Shown here: one piece after another, positions 7,929 through 16,898 of the stretch
Numbering within the stretch: the stretch's first letter is position 1
Layout of the letters: every line of letters starts with the position of its first letter
NCBI RefSeq assembly: GCF_003253565.1
Contig: NZ_QKUF01000001.1
Location: 267,867-331,866 of the forward strand
Length of the DNA stretch: 64,000 bases
Origin: Thermosporothrix hazakensis
Lineage (GTDB): Bacteria > Chloroflexota > Ktedonobacteria > Ktedonobacterales > Ktedonobacteraceae
Direction: 5' to 3'
Notes under the pieces: model-generated
Database searches by the model: none
The model's input: only the letters and a program-made list of their open reading frames with translations
What the model was told of the DNA's origin: nothing
Program-made: the position numbers and the translations under genes

Positions 7929-8789
7929 CTAGAAAACCAGCGTTTTATTTCGATAGACAAGCACCCGAGCTTCTGTGTGTAACCGGACCGCCTCGGCCAG
8001 GACCCGTCGTTCCACGTCTCGCCCCTTACGCACCAGATCCTCGGTTGAGTCACGATGATCGCAATGAATCACATCCTGTGCGATAATCGGGCCTTCATCC
8101 AGTTCGTCGGTGACATAGTGCGCTGTCGCTCCGATGAGCTTTACACCACGCTCAAAGGCACGCTGATAGGGATTAGCGCCCACGAAAGCAGGCAAAAAAC
8201 TGTGATGGATATTGATAATACGATGTTGATAGGCATGGACAAAGAACGGTTCCAGAATCTGCATATAACGCGCCAGAATCAGAAAATCGACCTTCCCTTC
8301 GAGAAAGGCAAGCATACGCTCCTGATCCTGTCGACGCGTTTGCTTCTGTACCGGGAAATACTCGTAAGGGATCTCATACATACGCGCCAGCGGCTCCATG
8401 TCGGGATGGTTGCTGATAATACAGGGAATGTCCATCAGCAGCTCACCACTCTTCCAGCGCCAGAGCAAATCAACCAGACAATGATCTAAGCGAGAAACAA
8501 AGATGGCCGCTCGCATGCGTTGCCGTGAATAGTGGACGCTCCACTTCATCTGAAACTCTTTGGCAATTGGCGCAAACGCTTCCTTCAGCGCCACCTCATC
8601 AAGCTGAAAGCCCTCTTCAGCAAAACTGACCCGCATAAAGAAAGAGGCTTCCCCCTGATTGGTCGAATGCTGGTCCGATTCAACGATGTTCCCATTATGC
8701 ATAAAAATGAAACGCGAAATAGCAGCGACAATCCCCGGCCTATCAGGACAGGAGATCAATAACGTGATAGTTGGTTTCTTTACAGGCAT
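7929..8789 (-). CDS. purU: formyltetrahydrofolate deformylase
   Basis: A 286-aa cytoplasmic enzyme that hydrolyses 10-formyl-THF to formate and THF, balancing one-carbon pools. Residues 8-85 form an ACT domain (LLISCPDRPGIVAAIS). Residues 92-286 are a formyltransferase-type hydrolase domain with the catalytic triad N193 and H195 in NIHHSFLPAF and D231 in TDELDEGP. Length equals the family norm. GAGGAGAG precedes the ATG at 8789. It is monocistronic by spacing. Distinguished from PurN by the N-terminal ACT domain. Confidence 0.95.
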   Translation of the reverse strand: MPVKKPTITLLISCPDRPGIVAAISRFIFMHNGNIVESDQHSTNQGEASFFMRVSFAEEGFQLDEVALKEAFAPIAKEFQMKWSVHYSRQRMRAAIFVSRLDHCLVDLLWRWKSGELLMDIPCIISNHPDMEPLARMYEIPYEYFPVQKQTRRQDQERMLAFLEGKVDFLILARYMQILEPFFVHAYQHRIINIHHSFLPAFVGANPYQRAFERGVKLIGATAHYVTDELDEGPIIAQDVIHCDHRDSTEDLVRKGRDVERRVLAEAVRLHTEARVLVYRNKTLVF

Positions 8790-8932
8790 ACAACCGCTCT
8801 CCTCTCAGAAACACCTACAAGTCCACATGCGCCCGCAGTGCTACAGATCAGCTTCTTTTAAGTGCGTATACTAAACCTCCCGGCCCAATGAGTCAAGAGG
8901 AGCGGACAAAAGGCACAAACAGGTAGAGTGTT

Positions 8933-10543
8933 TCAGGAAACAATCGGCGCTGACTTCAAATGCTCGGCATCAGCCTTCAGCAGATCGAGCGGCACCATGA
9001 CCTGCACAACCGTTCCCTGGTCCGGGGCACATTCCAGCCGAAATAAGCCACCAACCTCACGCGCCCGCTCCTCCATCGACACCAATCCAAGCCCTTGCTT
9101 CGTCAAGGCCTCTCGCTCAAACCCGCGCCCGTTGTCGGCAATTGAGAGCAAAACCGATTGCTGCCAGCGCCCGAGCCGAACATAGACCTGCGTTGCCTGA
9201 CTATGACGGGCAATGTTGGAAAAGGCCTCCTGCATCACCCGATAATACGCCTCCTCAAGAAAGCGTGGGAGCACAAGGTCCTGCTCCAGCTCAAGCCTGA
9301 CCTCGATCCCATGCTGTATCTCCCACTGCCGACAGAACTGCTCGACAGCCGCCACCAGCCGCTTATCAGCCAGCGCATGAGGACGCAATTGATGAATCAG
9401 CGTTTTGAGCTCCTCCTGTGCCTGCTCAAGTAAGTGCTCCATCTCGTCAAACCGCTGCTCAACCTGTGCGGGATCTCGATGCAAGACCGTTCGCGCCCCG
9501 CCAATCAACATACCAAGCGCAAATAACTGCTGTTTTAAGCTATCATGCAGATCACGCGCAAGACGATGCCGCTCCTCCAGTGCTGCCAGTTGCCGCCGTG
9601 CCTGAAGCAACATTTTCAACTGCACAGCCATACTGTTCAGGTGGCGCACCAGCGAGCCAAGTTCATCACGGGAACGGTCCTGTACCTGCGCAGTAAAATC
9701 GCCCTGACTCCACTTCTCGACCGCCAGCCGCACGGGCAAAAAGCGCCCGACGAACCAGTGTGCCAGTGCAAAGCCAAAGAGCCCCCCTACACAGGCAACA
9801 ACGCCGGTCGCCCACAGCAGCGTTTGCCCCATCAAATGCAGAATCCCGGGCAATACCGTCCAGGTATCCGGGAGACCCTGTTTGGTCAGCAGGAAAAAGG
9901 TTTGCTGTGTGCTCTCATCTCGTATTTTGATCGCACCGACCAGCACGCTATCAGTATCAGAGATCTGCGCCTGTACGTTATCCTGCTTCTCGTGAAGCAC
10001 ATGCTGCCAGACGGCGCGTTCGGTAGAGGAGAGACGGGGAAGAATCAAGCGCCGTACCGTGAACTGTCGAGGATCGCTTGAGGCAAGCACTTGCCCTCTG
10101 CTATCCAGCAGGACGACAAAACCAAAGCGGGTATAGAGGCTCACATCAATACTGTTACACTCTTTCTCATCAACATCGGAATAGGCAAACGGCTCATCCG
10201 GGGGAATATTTGCCAGATCAATACGCACCTGCGCACAGGCATTCTTCGCCGTCGAATGTTGCAGGACCAGGTTAATCGAGCGCATGTAATCATCCTGATC
10301 CTCCTGGGGAAGACTTTTCACTTCTTTGAGCACACTTTCCAGCATCGACGCTTCCTGCTTGAAGTGTTTCAAGACACGCTGCGGATACTTCGCAATCGCC
10401 ACCTGTGCAACAAGACAAATTGCTAACGTCTCAAAAATAAGGAGAGAAACAATAGTAATAACCAGATAGGAAAGGGCCAACTTGACCTGTAAACCGAGGA
10501 AAAAGTGTCCTATCCGTCGCAACACGCTATAGATCAGCTTCAT
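8933..10543 (-). CDS. sensor histidine kinase (HAMP, HisKA_3; NarX/LiaS type), orphan
   Basis: A 536-aa membrane receptor kinase. Transmembrane segment 1 is at about 21-46 and segment 2 at about 237-263, with a roughly 190-residue extracytoplasmic sensor region between them. A HAMP domain (about 265-315) is followed by the HisKA_3 dimerisation motif RHRLARDLHDSLKQQ with phospho-acceptor H333. The C-terminal ATPase has N-box VMQEAFSNIARHS and G-box ADNGRGF. Such kinases normally phosphorylate a LuxR/NarL-type response regulator. None is adjacent, so its partner must be elsewhere. AGGATGGTGAG precedes the ATG. Confidence 0.93.
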   Translation of the reverse strand: MKLIYSVLRRIGHFFLGLQVKLALSYLVITIVSLLIFETLAICLVAQVAIAKYPQRVLKHFKQEASMLESVLKEVKSLPQEDQDDYMRSINLVLQHSTAKNACAQVRIDLANIPPDEPFAYSDVDEKECNSIDVSLYTRFGFVVLLDSRGQVLASSDPRQFTVRRLILPRLSSTERAVWQHVLHEKQDNVQAQISDTDSVLVGAIKIRDESTQQTFFLLTKQGLPDTWTVLPGILHLMGQTLLWATGVVACVGGLFGFALAHWFVGRFLPVRLAVEKWSQGDFTAQVQDRSRDELGSLVRHLNSMAVQLKMLLQARRQLAALEERHRLARDLHDSLKQQLFALGMLIGGARTVLHRDPAQVEQRFDEMEHLLEQAQEELKTLIHQLRPHALADKRLVAAVEQFCRQWEIQHGIEVRLELEQDLVLPRFLEEAYYRVMQEAFSNIARHSQATQVYVRLGRWQQSVLLSIADNGRGFEREALTKQGLGLVSMEERAREVGGLFRLECAPDQGTVVQVMVPLDLLKADAEHLKSAPIVS

Positions 10544-10832
10544 TGCTCACCATCCTATCCGGCACTGCCACAAATCTCTTTATCAGAGAGCGTTTTCTTA
10601 GAATGCATTTTGCCGAACCTGCCTTTATCATTATCATTTTTCAATATTCTTGCGAGCAAAAAACAGAGATTATTGAGGACATAAAGCCACCTTACAGTAT
10701 AGGATCTATCCTGAACAATAGAACGCGACTATGGAGGGGTTTGTTCTCCCTCTTGAGAGCTGTTACCTGAATACCTGAAAACGTGCTATACTCACAGCCA
10801 AAAGAGAACATTATAAGAGCAGGAGAACGATA

Positions 10833-11900
10833 ATGGCGGACATGTACCAGACAGAAGTAATCCCCCTTGATCCAGCACAGCCAGACGCGGCAATCATCGA
10901 GCGAGCCGCCACCATTCTACGTGGAGAAGATGTTGTTGTCTTCCCGACCGAAACCGTCTATGGCCTGGGAGCAGACGTTTTTCGGCCCAAAGCAGTCGAG
11001 CGCATCTTCGCGGCAAAAGAGCGCCCGTACAGTGACCCCTTGATTGCGCATATCATTGATGAACAGATGCTTGTTCGGCTAACAGCCAGCATTCCCCCTC
11101 TGGTGCACGAATTGGCCCGACATTTCTGGCCCGGTCCACTCACCCTGATCCTTCCAGCCGCGCCCGAGGTCCCTCGCACCGTCACGGCTGGCCTCGACAC
11201 CGTTGCCGTGCGTATGCCAAGCCATCCGATCGCCCGGGCCCTGATTCGCGCGATGAACTCACCGATAGCTGCCCCGAGCGCAAACCGCTTTATGCATGTC
11301 AGCCCAACCACGGCACAGCATGTCTACCAGGACCTCGCAGGCCGAGTGCCGCTGATTCTGGATGCCGGACCATGCGCGGTCGGCGTTGAGTCAACCATTC
11401 TTGATCTCTGCGCCGAGGTGCCGACCATTCTACGTCCCGGTGGCGTCAGTCTTGAAGCATTACAAGCCGTCCTGCCTGATGTACAGGTCGCAAAAAAGCG
11501 CCCGACGGCTGACGAAGGGACGGCGATGAAATCTCCGGGACAGATGTTGATCCACTATTCGCCGCATGTGCCCGCATATCTTTTTGAGGGGAGCGACGAG
11601 CAGGTCCGAGCCGCGATGCAGCGCGAAGCTGCACGGTATAGCGCACAGGGGAAACAGGTTGGCGTCCTCATCGCAACCGAGGATATCGTAACCTTTCAAC
11701 ACAGCGGCCTCCATAGCTATGCGGCAGGCAGCCTCAAGGCTCCGGAAGAGGTCGCGGCGCGGCTCTTTGCCGGACTGCGCACGCTGGAAGATGCGGGAGT
11801 GGATGTGATTCTCTGTCGGAATTTTCCAGAAAAAGGCCTGGGACGTGCCGTGCGGGATCGGCTGTTGAAGGCAACAGGAGGGAAAATCATTTCAGCCTGA
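10833..11900 (+). CDS. L-threonylcarbamoyladenylate synthase (Sua5/YwlC/TsaC type)
   Basis: A 355-aa enzyme making threonylcarbamoyl-AMP from Thr, bicarbonate and ATP for the t6A37 modification of ANN-decoding tRNAs. The YrdC domain covers about 20-205 (FPTETVYGLGAD, WPGPLT, VAVRMPSHP, APSANRF). Residues about 235-350 form the extra C-terminal Sua5 domain, so this is the long Sua5 form and not short TsaC. Start ATG at 10833 follows AGGAG. A TATACT at about 10788-10793 is a possible -10. The gene converges with the tRNA-Sec gene, 16 bp downstream. Confidence 0.94.
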   Translation: MADMYQTEVIPLDPAQPDAAIIERAATILRGEDVVVFPTETVYGLGADVFRPKAVERIFAAKERPYSDPLIAHIIDEQMLVRLTASIPPLVHELARHFWPGPLTLILPAAPEVPRTVTAGLDTVAVRMPSHPIARALIRAMNSPIAAPSANRFMHVSPTTAQHVYQDLAGRVPLILDAGPCAVGVESTILDLCAEVPTILRPGGVSLEALQAVLPDVQVAKKRPTADEGTAMKSPGQMLIHYSPHVPAYLFEGSDEQVRAAMQREAARYSAQGKQVGVLIATEDIVTFQHSGLHSYAAGSLKAPEEVAARLFAGLRTLEDAGVDVILCRNFPEKGLGRAVRDRLLKATGGKIISA

Positions 11901-11915
11901 AAGCAGGAAGAGTGA

Positions 11916-12011
11916 CAGAGGCGTATGGGAGTCGAACCCACCGAGGACCGCGCCGAGCGACCCTCCAGCCGTTTTGAAGACGGTGAGGCCCACCGGGACC
12001 CCTACACCTCC
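11916..12011 (-). tRNA. selC: selenocysteine tRNA (anticodon TCA)
   Basis: The minus strand folds as a 96-nt tRNA-Sec. It has an 8-bp acceptor stem (GGAGGTGT with ACGCCTCT), a 6-bp D stem (GGGGTC/GGCCTC), an anticodon loop CTTCAAA with anticodon TCA, a 9-bp variable arm (GAGGGTCGC/GCGGTCCTC), and a 5-bp T stem with loop TTCGACT. The 8+5 acceptor/T arrangement, 6-bp D stem and giant variable arm are diagnostic of bacterial tRNA-Sec and exclude tRNA-Ser or tRNA-Leu. The discriminator is G, and CCA is not encoded. It lies 40 bp downstream of the HAD gene on the same strand. Confidence 0.95.
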
Positions 12012-12051
12012 CTGTTTGTGTTGTCTATTGTGCCACTCTGCCCTGCTCCTG

Positions 12052-12705
12052 TCAAGCCAGTTGCTGAATGCGCTCAACGGAGACTTCGGTCAAATCCCGG
12101 ACAACCAGATCTGCGGCCCGCAAGCCGGGAAGATCGCGCTCACCCACCACCGCGATGCAATACATGCCTCCGGCCCGAGCCGCCTGCACTCCGGCAACTG
12201 CATCCTCAATAACCAGCGAATGCGCAGGCGCGGCCCCCAGTTCCTCGGCGGCCTTCAGAAACACATCAGGGGCGGGCTTCCCATGCGGGACCGATTCGCC
12301 AGAGACCAGCGTGTCCAGGTAGCGATGAAGCCCAAGCACCTCACTGATCAGCTCGATATTCTCCATCGGGGTTGAGGAGGCCAGCGCCTGCCGGAAACCA
12401 GCCTCGCGTAGTCCACGCAGAAGCTCCTGTGCTCCCGGCAGAAAGGCGAGCGTTTCGCGGGCAAACTCGCGGAAATAGGCCTCCTTTTGATTGCCATAGG
12501 CCCGCACCTGTTCAGGGGTCGCCCCCTTGACCATCCGGGGAATAATGGCATCATTGCGCTGGCCGAATGTAGCCCAGAACTCCTCATCACTGTACGGGAT
12601 TCCCAGATCTTCAGCCAATTTGTACCATGCCTTGCGATGAGCGTCTGCGCTATCTATAATCACGCCGTCCAGATCCCAGATAACGGCCTGTATCGTGTGT
12701 GACAT
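12052..12705 (-). CDS. HAD-family hydrolase (beta-phosphoglucomutase/GPH-like)
   Basis: A 217-aa haloacid-dehalogenase-superfamily phosphatase or phosphomutase. Motif I is WDLDGVIIDS with nucleophile D11 and acid D13. Motif II is the Ser in ALASSTPMENI, and the motif III/IV region is HGKPAPDVFLKAAEELG with VIEDAVAGVQAA. A helical cap (about 20-85) marks subfamily I. Substrate cannot be read from sequence; sugar phosphates are typical. AAGGAG precedes the ATG. The tRNA-Sec gene follows 40 bp after its stop and could share the transcript. Confidence 0.9.
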   Translation of the reverse strand: MSHTIQAVIWDLDGVIIDSADAHRKAWYKLAEDLGIPYSDEEFWATFGQRNDAIIPRMVKGATPEQVRAYGNQKEAYFREFARETLAFLPGAQELLRGLREAGFRQALASSTPMENIELISEVLGLHRYLDTLVSGESVPHGKPAPDVFLKAAEELGAAPAHSLVIEDAVAGVQAARAGGMYCIAVVGERDLPGLRAADLVVRDLTEVSVERIQQLA

Positions 12706-13080
12706 GACGTTGTAAGCTCCTTCGCAGCTTTTTTCCCCATGATATCATATCCTATTCCTTCTGGGCCTCTTCATAGACGGTCACGCATTGACCATGATAG
12801 AATGGAGGCAGCTTATTTCCGAAAATCGCCCCCTCCTATTTGGTGGCAAACTTTATGCTATATGCTGAGTAGATATCAGATCTGTTTTGTCAGACACGTG
12901 CCTAGCATCTCGTCTGTCGGTTGCCCATAGCAGCCTGCTCCAGACGCTCGACAAACACAACCGTGTTGTGGCAAGAAACAAAAAATTTACTCACTACTTA
13001 TTCTGAAACAAAAAAGATCGTATGCTCGCTGCATCCAGAGATGTGAGTGGGGTCATACAATCTGGAGGACTTTCTTTACT
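12706..13080. other. 375-bp intergenic region before the phenylacetate-CoA ligase gene
   Basis: No coding sequence is supportable here. The only regular element is CACAAC-CGT-GTTGTG at 12956-12970, a perfect 6-bp inverted repeat that could be an operator. A well-matched sigma-70 promoter was not found. Confidence 0.4.
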
Positions 13081-14421
13081 ATGAGCAGCCGTCGTTTCTT
13101 TAATGAAGAAATAGAAACGCTCCCCAAAGAGAAACTGAAAGCCTTGCAGTTACAGCGATTACAGGCAACCGTTGAGCGCGTCTATCACCAGAATACCTTC
13201 TATCGTAAGCTGTATGATGAGGCAGGGGTTAAACCATCCGACATCCGTTCACTTGAAGACATTCAAAAGCTTCCCTTTCTGGAAAAGAAAACGGTTCGTG
13301 CCGCCTATCCCTACGGCGTGGCAATGAAACAGCCGGGAGGCGAAGACGGGGCCGTCGAACTGCATGCGACCAGCGGCACCACCGGAAAAAGTGTCCCGGT
13401 CTTCGCGACCATGAAAGACATTGAGCACTGGGCCGAACTGAACGCCCGCGAACTGTGGATGACCGGCCTGCGCCCCGGCGACGTCCTGATGAACTGCTAT
13501 GGATATGGCCTGCCAACGGGCGGCTTTGGTTTCCACTACGGCGCGATGAAAATGGGCGTCATGGCAATCCCGATGGGTGCCGACGCACGCCAGTATGAGC
13601 GCCTGATTGACTTTATCTACGATTTTGGCGTTGCTGGCATGTGTATGACGCCCTCGGTAGGCCTCTATGTTGGCAACAAGGCCCGCGAAATGGGCATCGA
13701 CTTCACCGACACGAAACTGAAAGTTGGTATCTTTGGCGCGGAGCCCTGGCCCTGGGAAACACGCCTCAAACTTGAGGAGTATTTCAACATCAAGGCCTAC
13801 GATGAATTTGGCATGACCGAATTTCTTGGCCCTGGCATGACCTGCGAATGCGAGGCCCGCGACGGTATGCACGCCTGGGCTGATACCTTCCTGGTCGAGT
13901 GCATCAATCCCGAAACAGGCGAGCCCGTCCCCGAAGGCGAAGAGGGTGAGCTTGTCTGGACGTGGCTAGAGTCCGATGGCACGGCTATGATTCGCTATCG
14001 CAGCCGCGACCTCTCGCGCCTGTGGTGGGAAGAGTGCTGTACCTGCGGACGCACACATCCTAAAATCGGCTCGATTAAGGGACGTACCGATGATGCCGTG
14101 CTGATTCGCGGTCTGGTCGTCTTCCCGAGTCAGGTTGAGGCGGCACTGCTCCGCTTCCCGGAGACCGGCGTCAATTTCCGCATCGTCGTTGATCGCAAGA
14201 ATGACCTTGACACGTTTGATCTGCTGGTCGAGGTCAAAGAGCCAACCATGCTCGCCAGCGAGGATCTGACCCGCCGTCTGCAAAAAGAGATGGCAGCCGC
14301 CGTCAAATCCGTGACCGGCAATACACCACATGTCCATCTGGTCGGGCCTGATACGCTGCCACGAGCAACCGGAGGCGAATCGAAAACCGCCAGCGCCCGT
14401 GTGGAAGATCGGCGAAAATAA
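13081..14421 (+). CDS. paaK: phenylacetate-CoA ligase family protein
   Basis: A 446-aa adenylate-forming enzyme predicted to convert an aryl acetate (phenylacetate in characterised members) plus CoA and ATP to the CoA thioester. The AMP-binding P-loop is HATSGTTGKSVPV (about 94-106). YDEFGMTEF (about 240-248) and the YRSRDLSRL and GRTDDAVLIRG motifs are typical of PaaK. Cysteines in CECEARDG and ECCTCGRTHPK match the zinc-binding variant. GGAGG precedes the ATG. No other paa genes follow, so the substrate is uncertain. A strong terminator ends the unit. Confidence 0.9.
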   Translation: MSSRRFFNEEIETLPKEKLKALQLQRLQATVERVYHQNTFYRKLYDEAGVKPSDIRSLEDIQKLPFLEKKTVRAAYPYGVAMKQPGGEDGAVELHATSGTTGKSVPVFATMKDIEHWAELNARELWMTGLRPGDVLMNCYGYGLPTGGFGFHYGAMKMGVMAIPMGADARQYERLIDFIYDFGVAGMCMTPSVGLYVGNKAREMGIDFTDTKLKVGIFGAEPWPWETRLKLEEYFNIKAYDEFGMTEFLGPGMTCECEARDGMHAWADTFLVECINPETGEPVPEGEEGELVWTWLESDGTAMIRYRSRDLSRLWWEECCTCGRTHPKIGSIKGRTDDAVLIRGLVVFPSQVEAALLRFPETGVNFRIVVDRKNDLDTFDLLVEVKEPTMLASEDLTRRLQKEMAAAVKSVTGNTPHVHLVGPDTLPRATGGESKTASARVEDRRK

Positions 14422-14455
14422 TCTGGTTTTATTCCAACGGGTTCAAAAACACACG

Positions 14456-14490
14456 AGAGAAGGCAGGGAAGACGCTGCCTTCTCTTTATC
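14456..14490 (+). terminator. intrinsic terminator after the phenylacetate-CoA ligase gene
   Basis: AGAGAAGGCAG (14456-14466) pairs perfectly with CTGCCTTCTCT (14475-14485), followed by TTA-rich sequence. Confidence 0.8.
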
Positions 14491-14519
14491 TGGCCGCCAA
14501 AGAGAGAAAGGGGAACTCT

Positions 14520-15464
14520 ATGCAAACACCGTCATTTCTCCCATTGCGCCCACTCGGCAAGACAGGCTTAGAGGTCACAGCACTTTGCGTGGGCTGTGCA
14601 CCGCTTGGGAACATGCCTGAAACCTTCGCCTACAGTGTCGCCGAAGAAACAGCTCTGGCAACCATTCGCGAGATTTTCCGCAGCCCGATCAATTTCCTGG
14701 ATACCGCAGCCTCCTATGGCGATGGCGAAAGCGAGCGCCGCATTGGCATTGTCCTCAAGGAGCTTGGTGGGGTGCCGCAAGGATACGTTATCGCGACGAA
14801 AGCCGACCGTGATCTGAAAACGAATGAGTTCACGGGGGATCAGATGCGCCGCAGCGTTGAGCGTAGCCTGACCCTGCTCGGTCTGGAACAGTTGCCTCTC
14901 TGCTATCTTCATGATCCGGAATGGATCGGTTTTGAGGCGGCGATGGCTCCCGGAGGTCCGGTTGAAGCGCTACGCCGCTGTCAGGAAGAGGGCCTGATCC
15001 AGCATCTGGGCATCGCAGGCGGGCCCATCGACATGATGCAACGCTTTGTCGAAACCGATCTGTTCAGCGTTGCTATTTCGCACAACCGCTATACCCTGCT
15101 GAACCAGGAAGCCGGGTCGTTCTGGGATGTCTGCGTCAGGCATCAGGTAGCCGCGGTCAATGCCGCCCCATATGGAAGCGGGATGCTTGCCAAAGGCCCA
15201 AGCAACTACCCGCGCTATATGTATGGCGAAGCCTCTCCCGAGCTGATCGATCGCGCGATCAGGCTTGAGGAGATCTGTAAACGCTATGGCCTCCCTCTGG
15301 CGGCGGTTGCACTTCAATTCTCCCTGCGTGATTCGCGGATCGCCAGCACAATTGTCGGGATGTCAAAACCGGAGCGGCTGCATGAAACGATCGCACTGGC
15401 TCAGCTCTCGATACCAGATGAGCTCTGGTCCGAAGTGGAAGCACTGGGCCCCGCTCAGCGCTAG
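14520..15464 (+). CDS. aldo/keto reductase family oxidoreductase
   Basis: A 314-aa NAD(P)-dependent oxidoreductase of the AKR barrel fold, closest in layout to the D-threo-aldose/L-fucose dehydrogenase branch (PLGKTGLEVTALCVG at the N-terminus). The catalytic tetrad is visible: D in FLDTAASYGDG, the adjacent Tyr, Lys in VIATKAD and His in CYLHDPE. The C-terminal STIVGMSKPERLHE is a cofactor-binding region. AGAGAAAGGGGAA precedes the ATG. A terminator separates it from paaK, so the two are probably independent units. The sugar or alcohol substrate is not predictable. Confidence 0.9.
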   Translation: MQTPSFLPLRPLGKTGLEVTALCVGCAPLGNMPETFAYSVAEETALATIREIFRSPINFLDTAASYGDGESERRIGIVLKELGGVPQGYVIATKADRDLKTNEFTGDQMRRSVERSLTLLGLEQLPLCYLHDPEWIGFEAAMAPGGPVEALRRCQEEGLIQHLGIAGGPIDMMQRFVETDLFSVAISHNRYTLLNQEAGSFWDVCVRHQVAAVNAAPYGSGMLAKGPSNYPRYMYGEASPELIDRAIRLEEICKRYGLPLAAVALQFSLRDSRIASTIVGMSKPERLHETIALAQLSIPDELWSEVEALGPAQR

Positions 15465-15479
15465 CCGTGCCAGCAACAG

Positions 15480-15503
15480 GCGAGTCTGGGATTTCAGACT
15501 CGC
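15480..15503. terminator. hairpin between convergent aldo/keto reductase and sigma-factor genes
   Basis: GCGAGTCTG pairs with CAGACTCGC around a 6-nt loop. It is a 9-bp perfect stem in the 46-bp gap between two convergent stop codons. Confidence 0.7.
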
Positions 15504-15510
15504 TTCCCTG

Positions 15511-16254
15511 CTAGACATGCTCTTCCAGAAATGCTTTCAGTTGAGCACTCCGCTTCAGCCGATCCAGCACATTGCGCTTCACCCGATAGACATCTTCAAT
15601 CGAGGGGAATAAATCGGCATACCGCTGCTGGATATCGCGAGGAGTCAAGCCCTGCACATAGACACAATGAAGGATGATACACTCGTCACGTCGAGTTAAC
15701 GAGGCCAGCAAGTGCCAGAGTCCCTCCGCGTCCAACCGCTCAACCACACCCTCCGCCGGATCTTCAATGCGCGGCTCCGCCACCACCTCATCAATCTTCA
15801 ATTCATACATATTGCGCACCTGCTGACGCCGCAATTCATCCAGAACCGTGCTGCGCACACACAGCTTCAGGTAGGCCATTAAAGCGGGAAGTGAGGCAAT
15901 AGAGGTGAATTTCTGCGCTCCACAACTTCGGGCAAAACGCGCAAACGTCTCATTGGCCAGCGATTGCGCATCCTCCCGCGAGAGCAAAAGCGCAGGCGCA
16001 CACTGATGTATCCAGGAAATGACCAGGTGGTTATACAGTGTCAGAATATATTGCCATGCCTGTTCATCCTGCTCCACGATTGCCCGGCGGAAAAGCTCCC
16101 AGGCATATCGATTCTCAGTCAGCCGTGAATGCAGCAGGCTCCGGCTTTCGCGATATGCTTCTTGAGCCAGCACAGCTAAGGAGAGATGCGACGGCTCCAT
16201 ACACGCTCTTTCACGGCATAAACAGGAAGGCTCAAGAGAAATGGCTTGTTTCAT
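15511..16254 (-). CDS. sigma-70 family (ECF-like) RNA polymerase sigma factor
   Basis: A 247-aa protein. Residues about 65-150 resemble sigma region 2 (LYNHLVISWIHQC, then ANETFARFARSC and LCVRSTVLDELRRQQ). Residues about 180-240 resemble region 4 (LTRRDECIILHCVYVQGLTPRDIQQRY, then VYRVKRNVLDRLKRS). The region between is short, as in ECF factors. It lies 47 bp downstream of a small HTH gene on the same strand and probably shares its transcript. GGGGGAG precedes the ATG. No anti-sigma gene is adjacent, which points to control at another level. Confidence 0.8.
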   Translation of the reverse strand: MKQAISLEPSCLCRERACMEPSHLSLAVLAQEAYRESRSLLHSRLTENRYAWELFRRAIVEQDEQAWQYILTLYNHLVISWIHQCAPALLLSREDAQSLANETFARFARSCGAQKFTSIASLPALMAYLKLCVRSTVLDELRRQQVRNMYELKIDEVVAEPRIEDPAEGVVERLDAEGLWHLLASLTRRDECIILHCVYVQGLTPRDIQQRYADLFPSIEDVYRVKRNVLDRLKRSAQLKAFLEEHV

Positions 16255-16301
16255 TCGGCTACTCCCCCAAAAGCAACAAATCCGCCCACGTTCATAGAGC
16301 T

Positions 16302-16517
16302 TTATTTCTCCTGGTCAAGTAACAGCGAGTTCAGGGCCGACCGCCTGATACGATGACGACGCCGCACGCCTCCATCTTTGAGAGGCAGAGGCACCGCTTC
16401 CAGGCTCCCCTGTCTGATCCAGCGCCTGACCGTCGTTGGATCAACCTTCAAGATTTTCGCGACCTCACCAACGGTAAGGAATTCGTCTTCAAACTTCTCT
16501 TCTGCATACTCCTGCAT
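16302..16517 (-). CDS. small helix-turn-helix (excisionase/MerR-like) DNA-binding protein
   Basis: A 71-aa protein made almost entirely of a MerR-like winged HTH: EFLTVGEVAKILKVDPTTVRRWIRQG, then PLPLKDGGVRRRHRIRRSAL. Such one-domain proteins act as excisionases or small transcription factors. No integrase or phage gene is nearby, so a regulator is the better reading. The ATG at 16517 has AGGAG; the same frame stays open further upstream but with no ribosome site. It precedes the sigma-factor gene by 47 bp. Confidence 0.75.
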   Translation of the reverse strand: MQEYAEEKFEDEFLTVGEVAKILKVDPTTVRRWIRQGSLEAVPLPLKDGGVRRRHRIRRSALNSLLLDQEK

Positions 16518-16898
16518 TATATGTACTCCTTTGCACCAATAAAAATTCTGTCTGACGCCACTCAGAAAGAATGTCGTCAGTATGTCGGGTTGTAAAGTAG
16601 TCATATAAGAAACGCCTGTGACGTTCCTTCCTTCCATCTACACGTCTGCTTTTCGGAGAAAGAAAAACATTGCTGTCTCTTATTGTGTAAGAACTTTCCC
16701 CTTGAATACTCTGCAATATTAGACACGTAAAAGGATGCTACATTGCTTCAATACGCCCTATTTCTCCCATCAGTCAGCTTCACTCCTCTCAAACGTTCCT
16801 CATAAAGCTACCTATCAGACACGAGTGAATAGAAGTAGCAACTTTTGCACCTTTCTCCACAGTACAGACGGGATCGCCAGCAAAAAGTCACAGTTTTT
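16518..16898. other. 381-bp gap upstream of the HTH gene
   Basis: I see no gene here. The only regular element is CTGACG/CGTCAG, an inverted repeat spanning about 16552-16577, upstream of the HTH gene and possibly part of its leader. The rest looks like ordinary AT-richer intergenic DNA. Confidence 0.4.

Noticed and set aside
16302..16517. Phage or integrative-element excisionase
   Set aside because: No integrase, attachment-site repeats or phage genes lie in the neighbourhood. A small regulator is the simpler reading.
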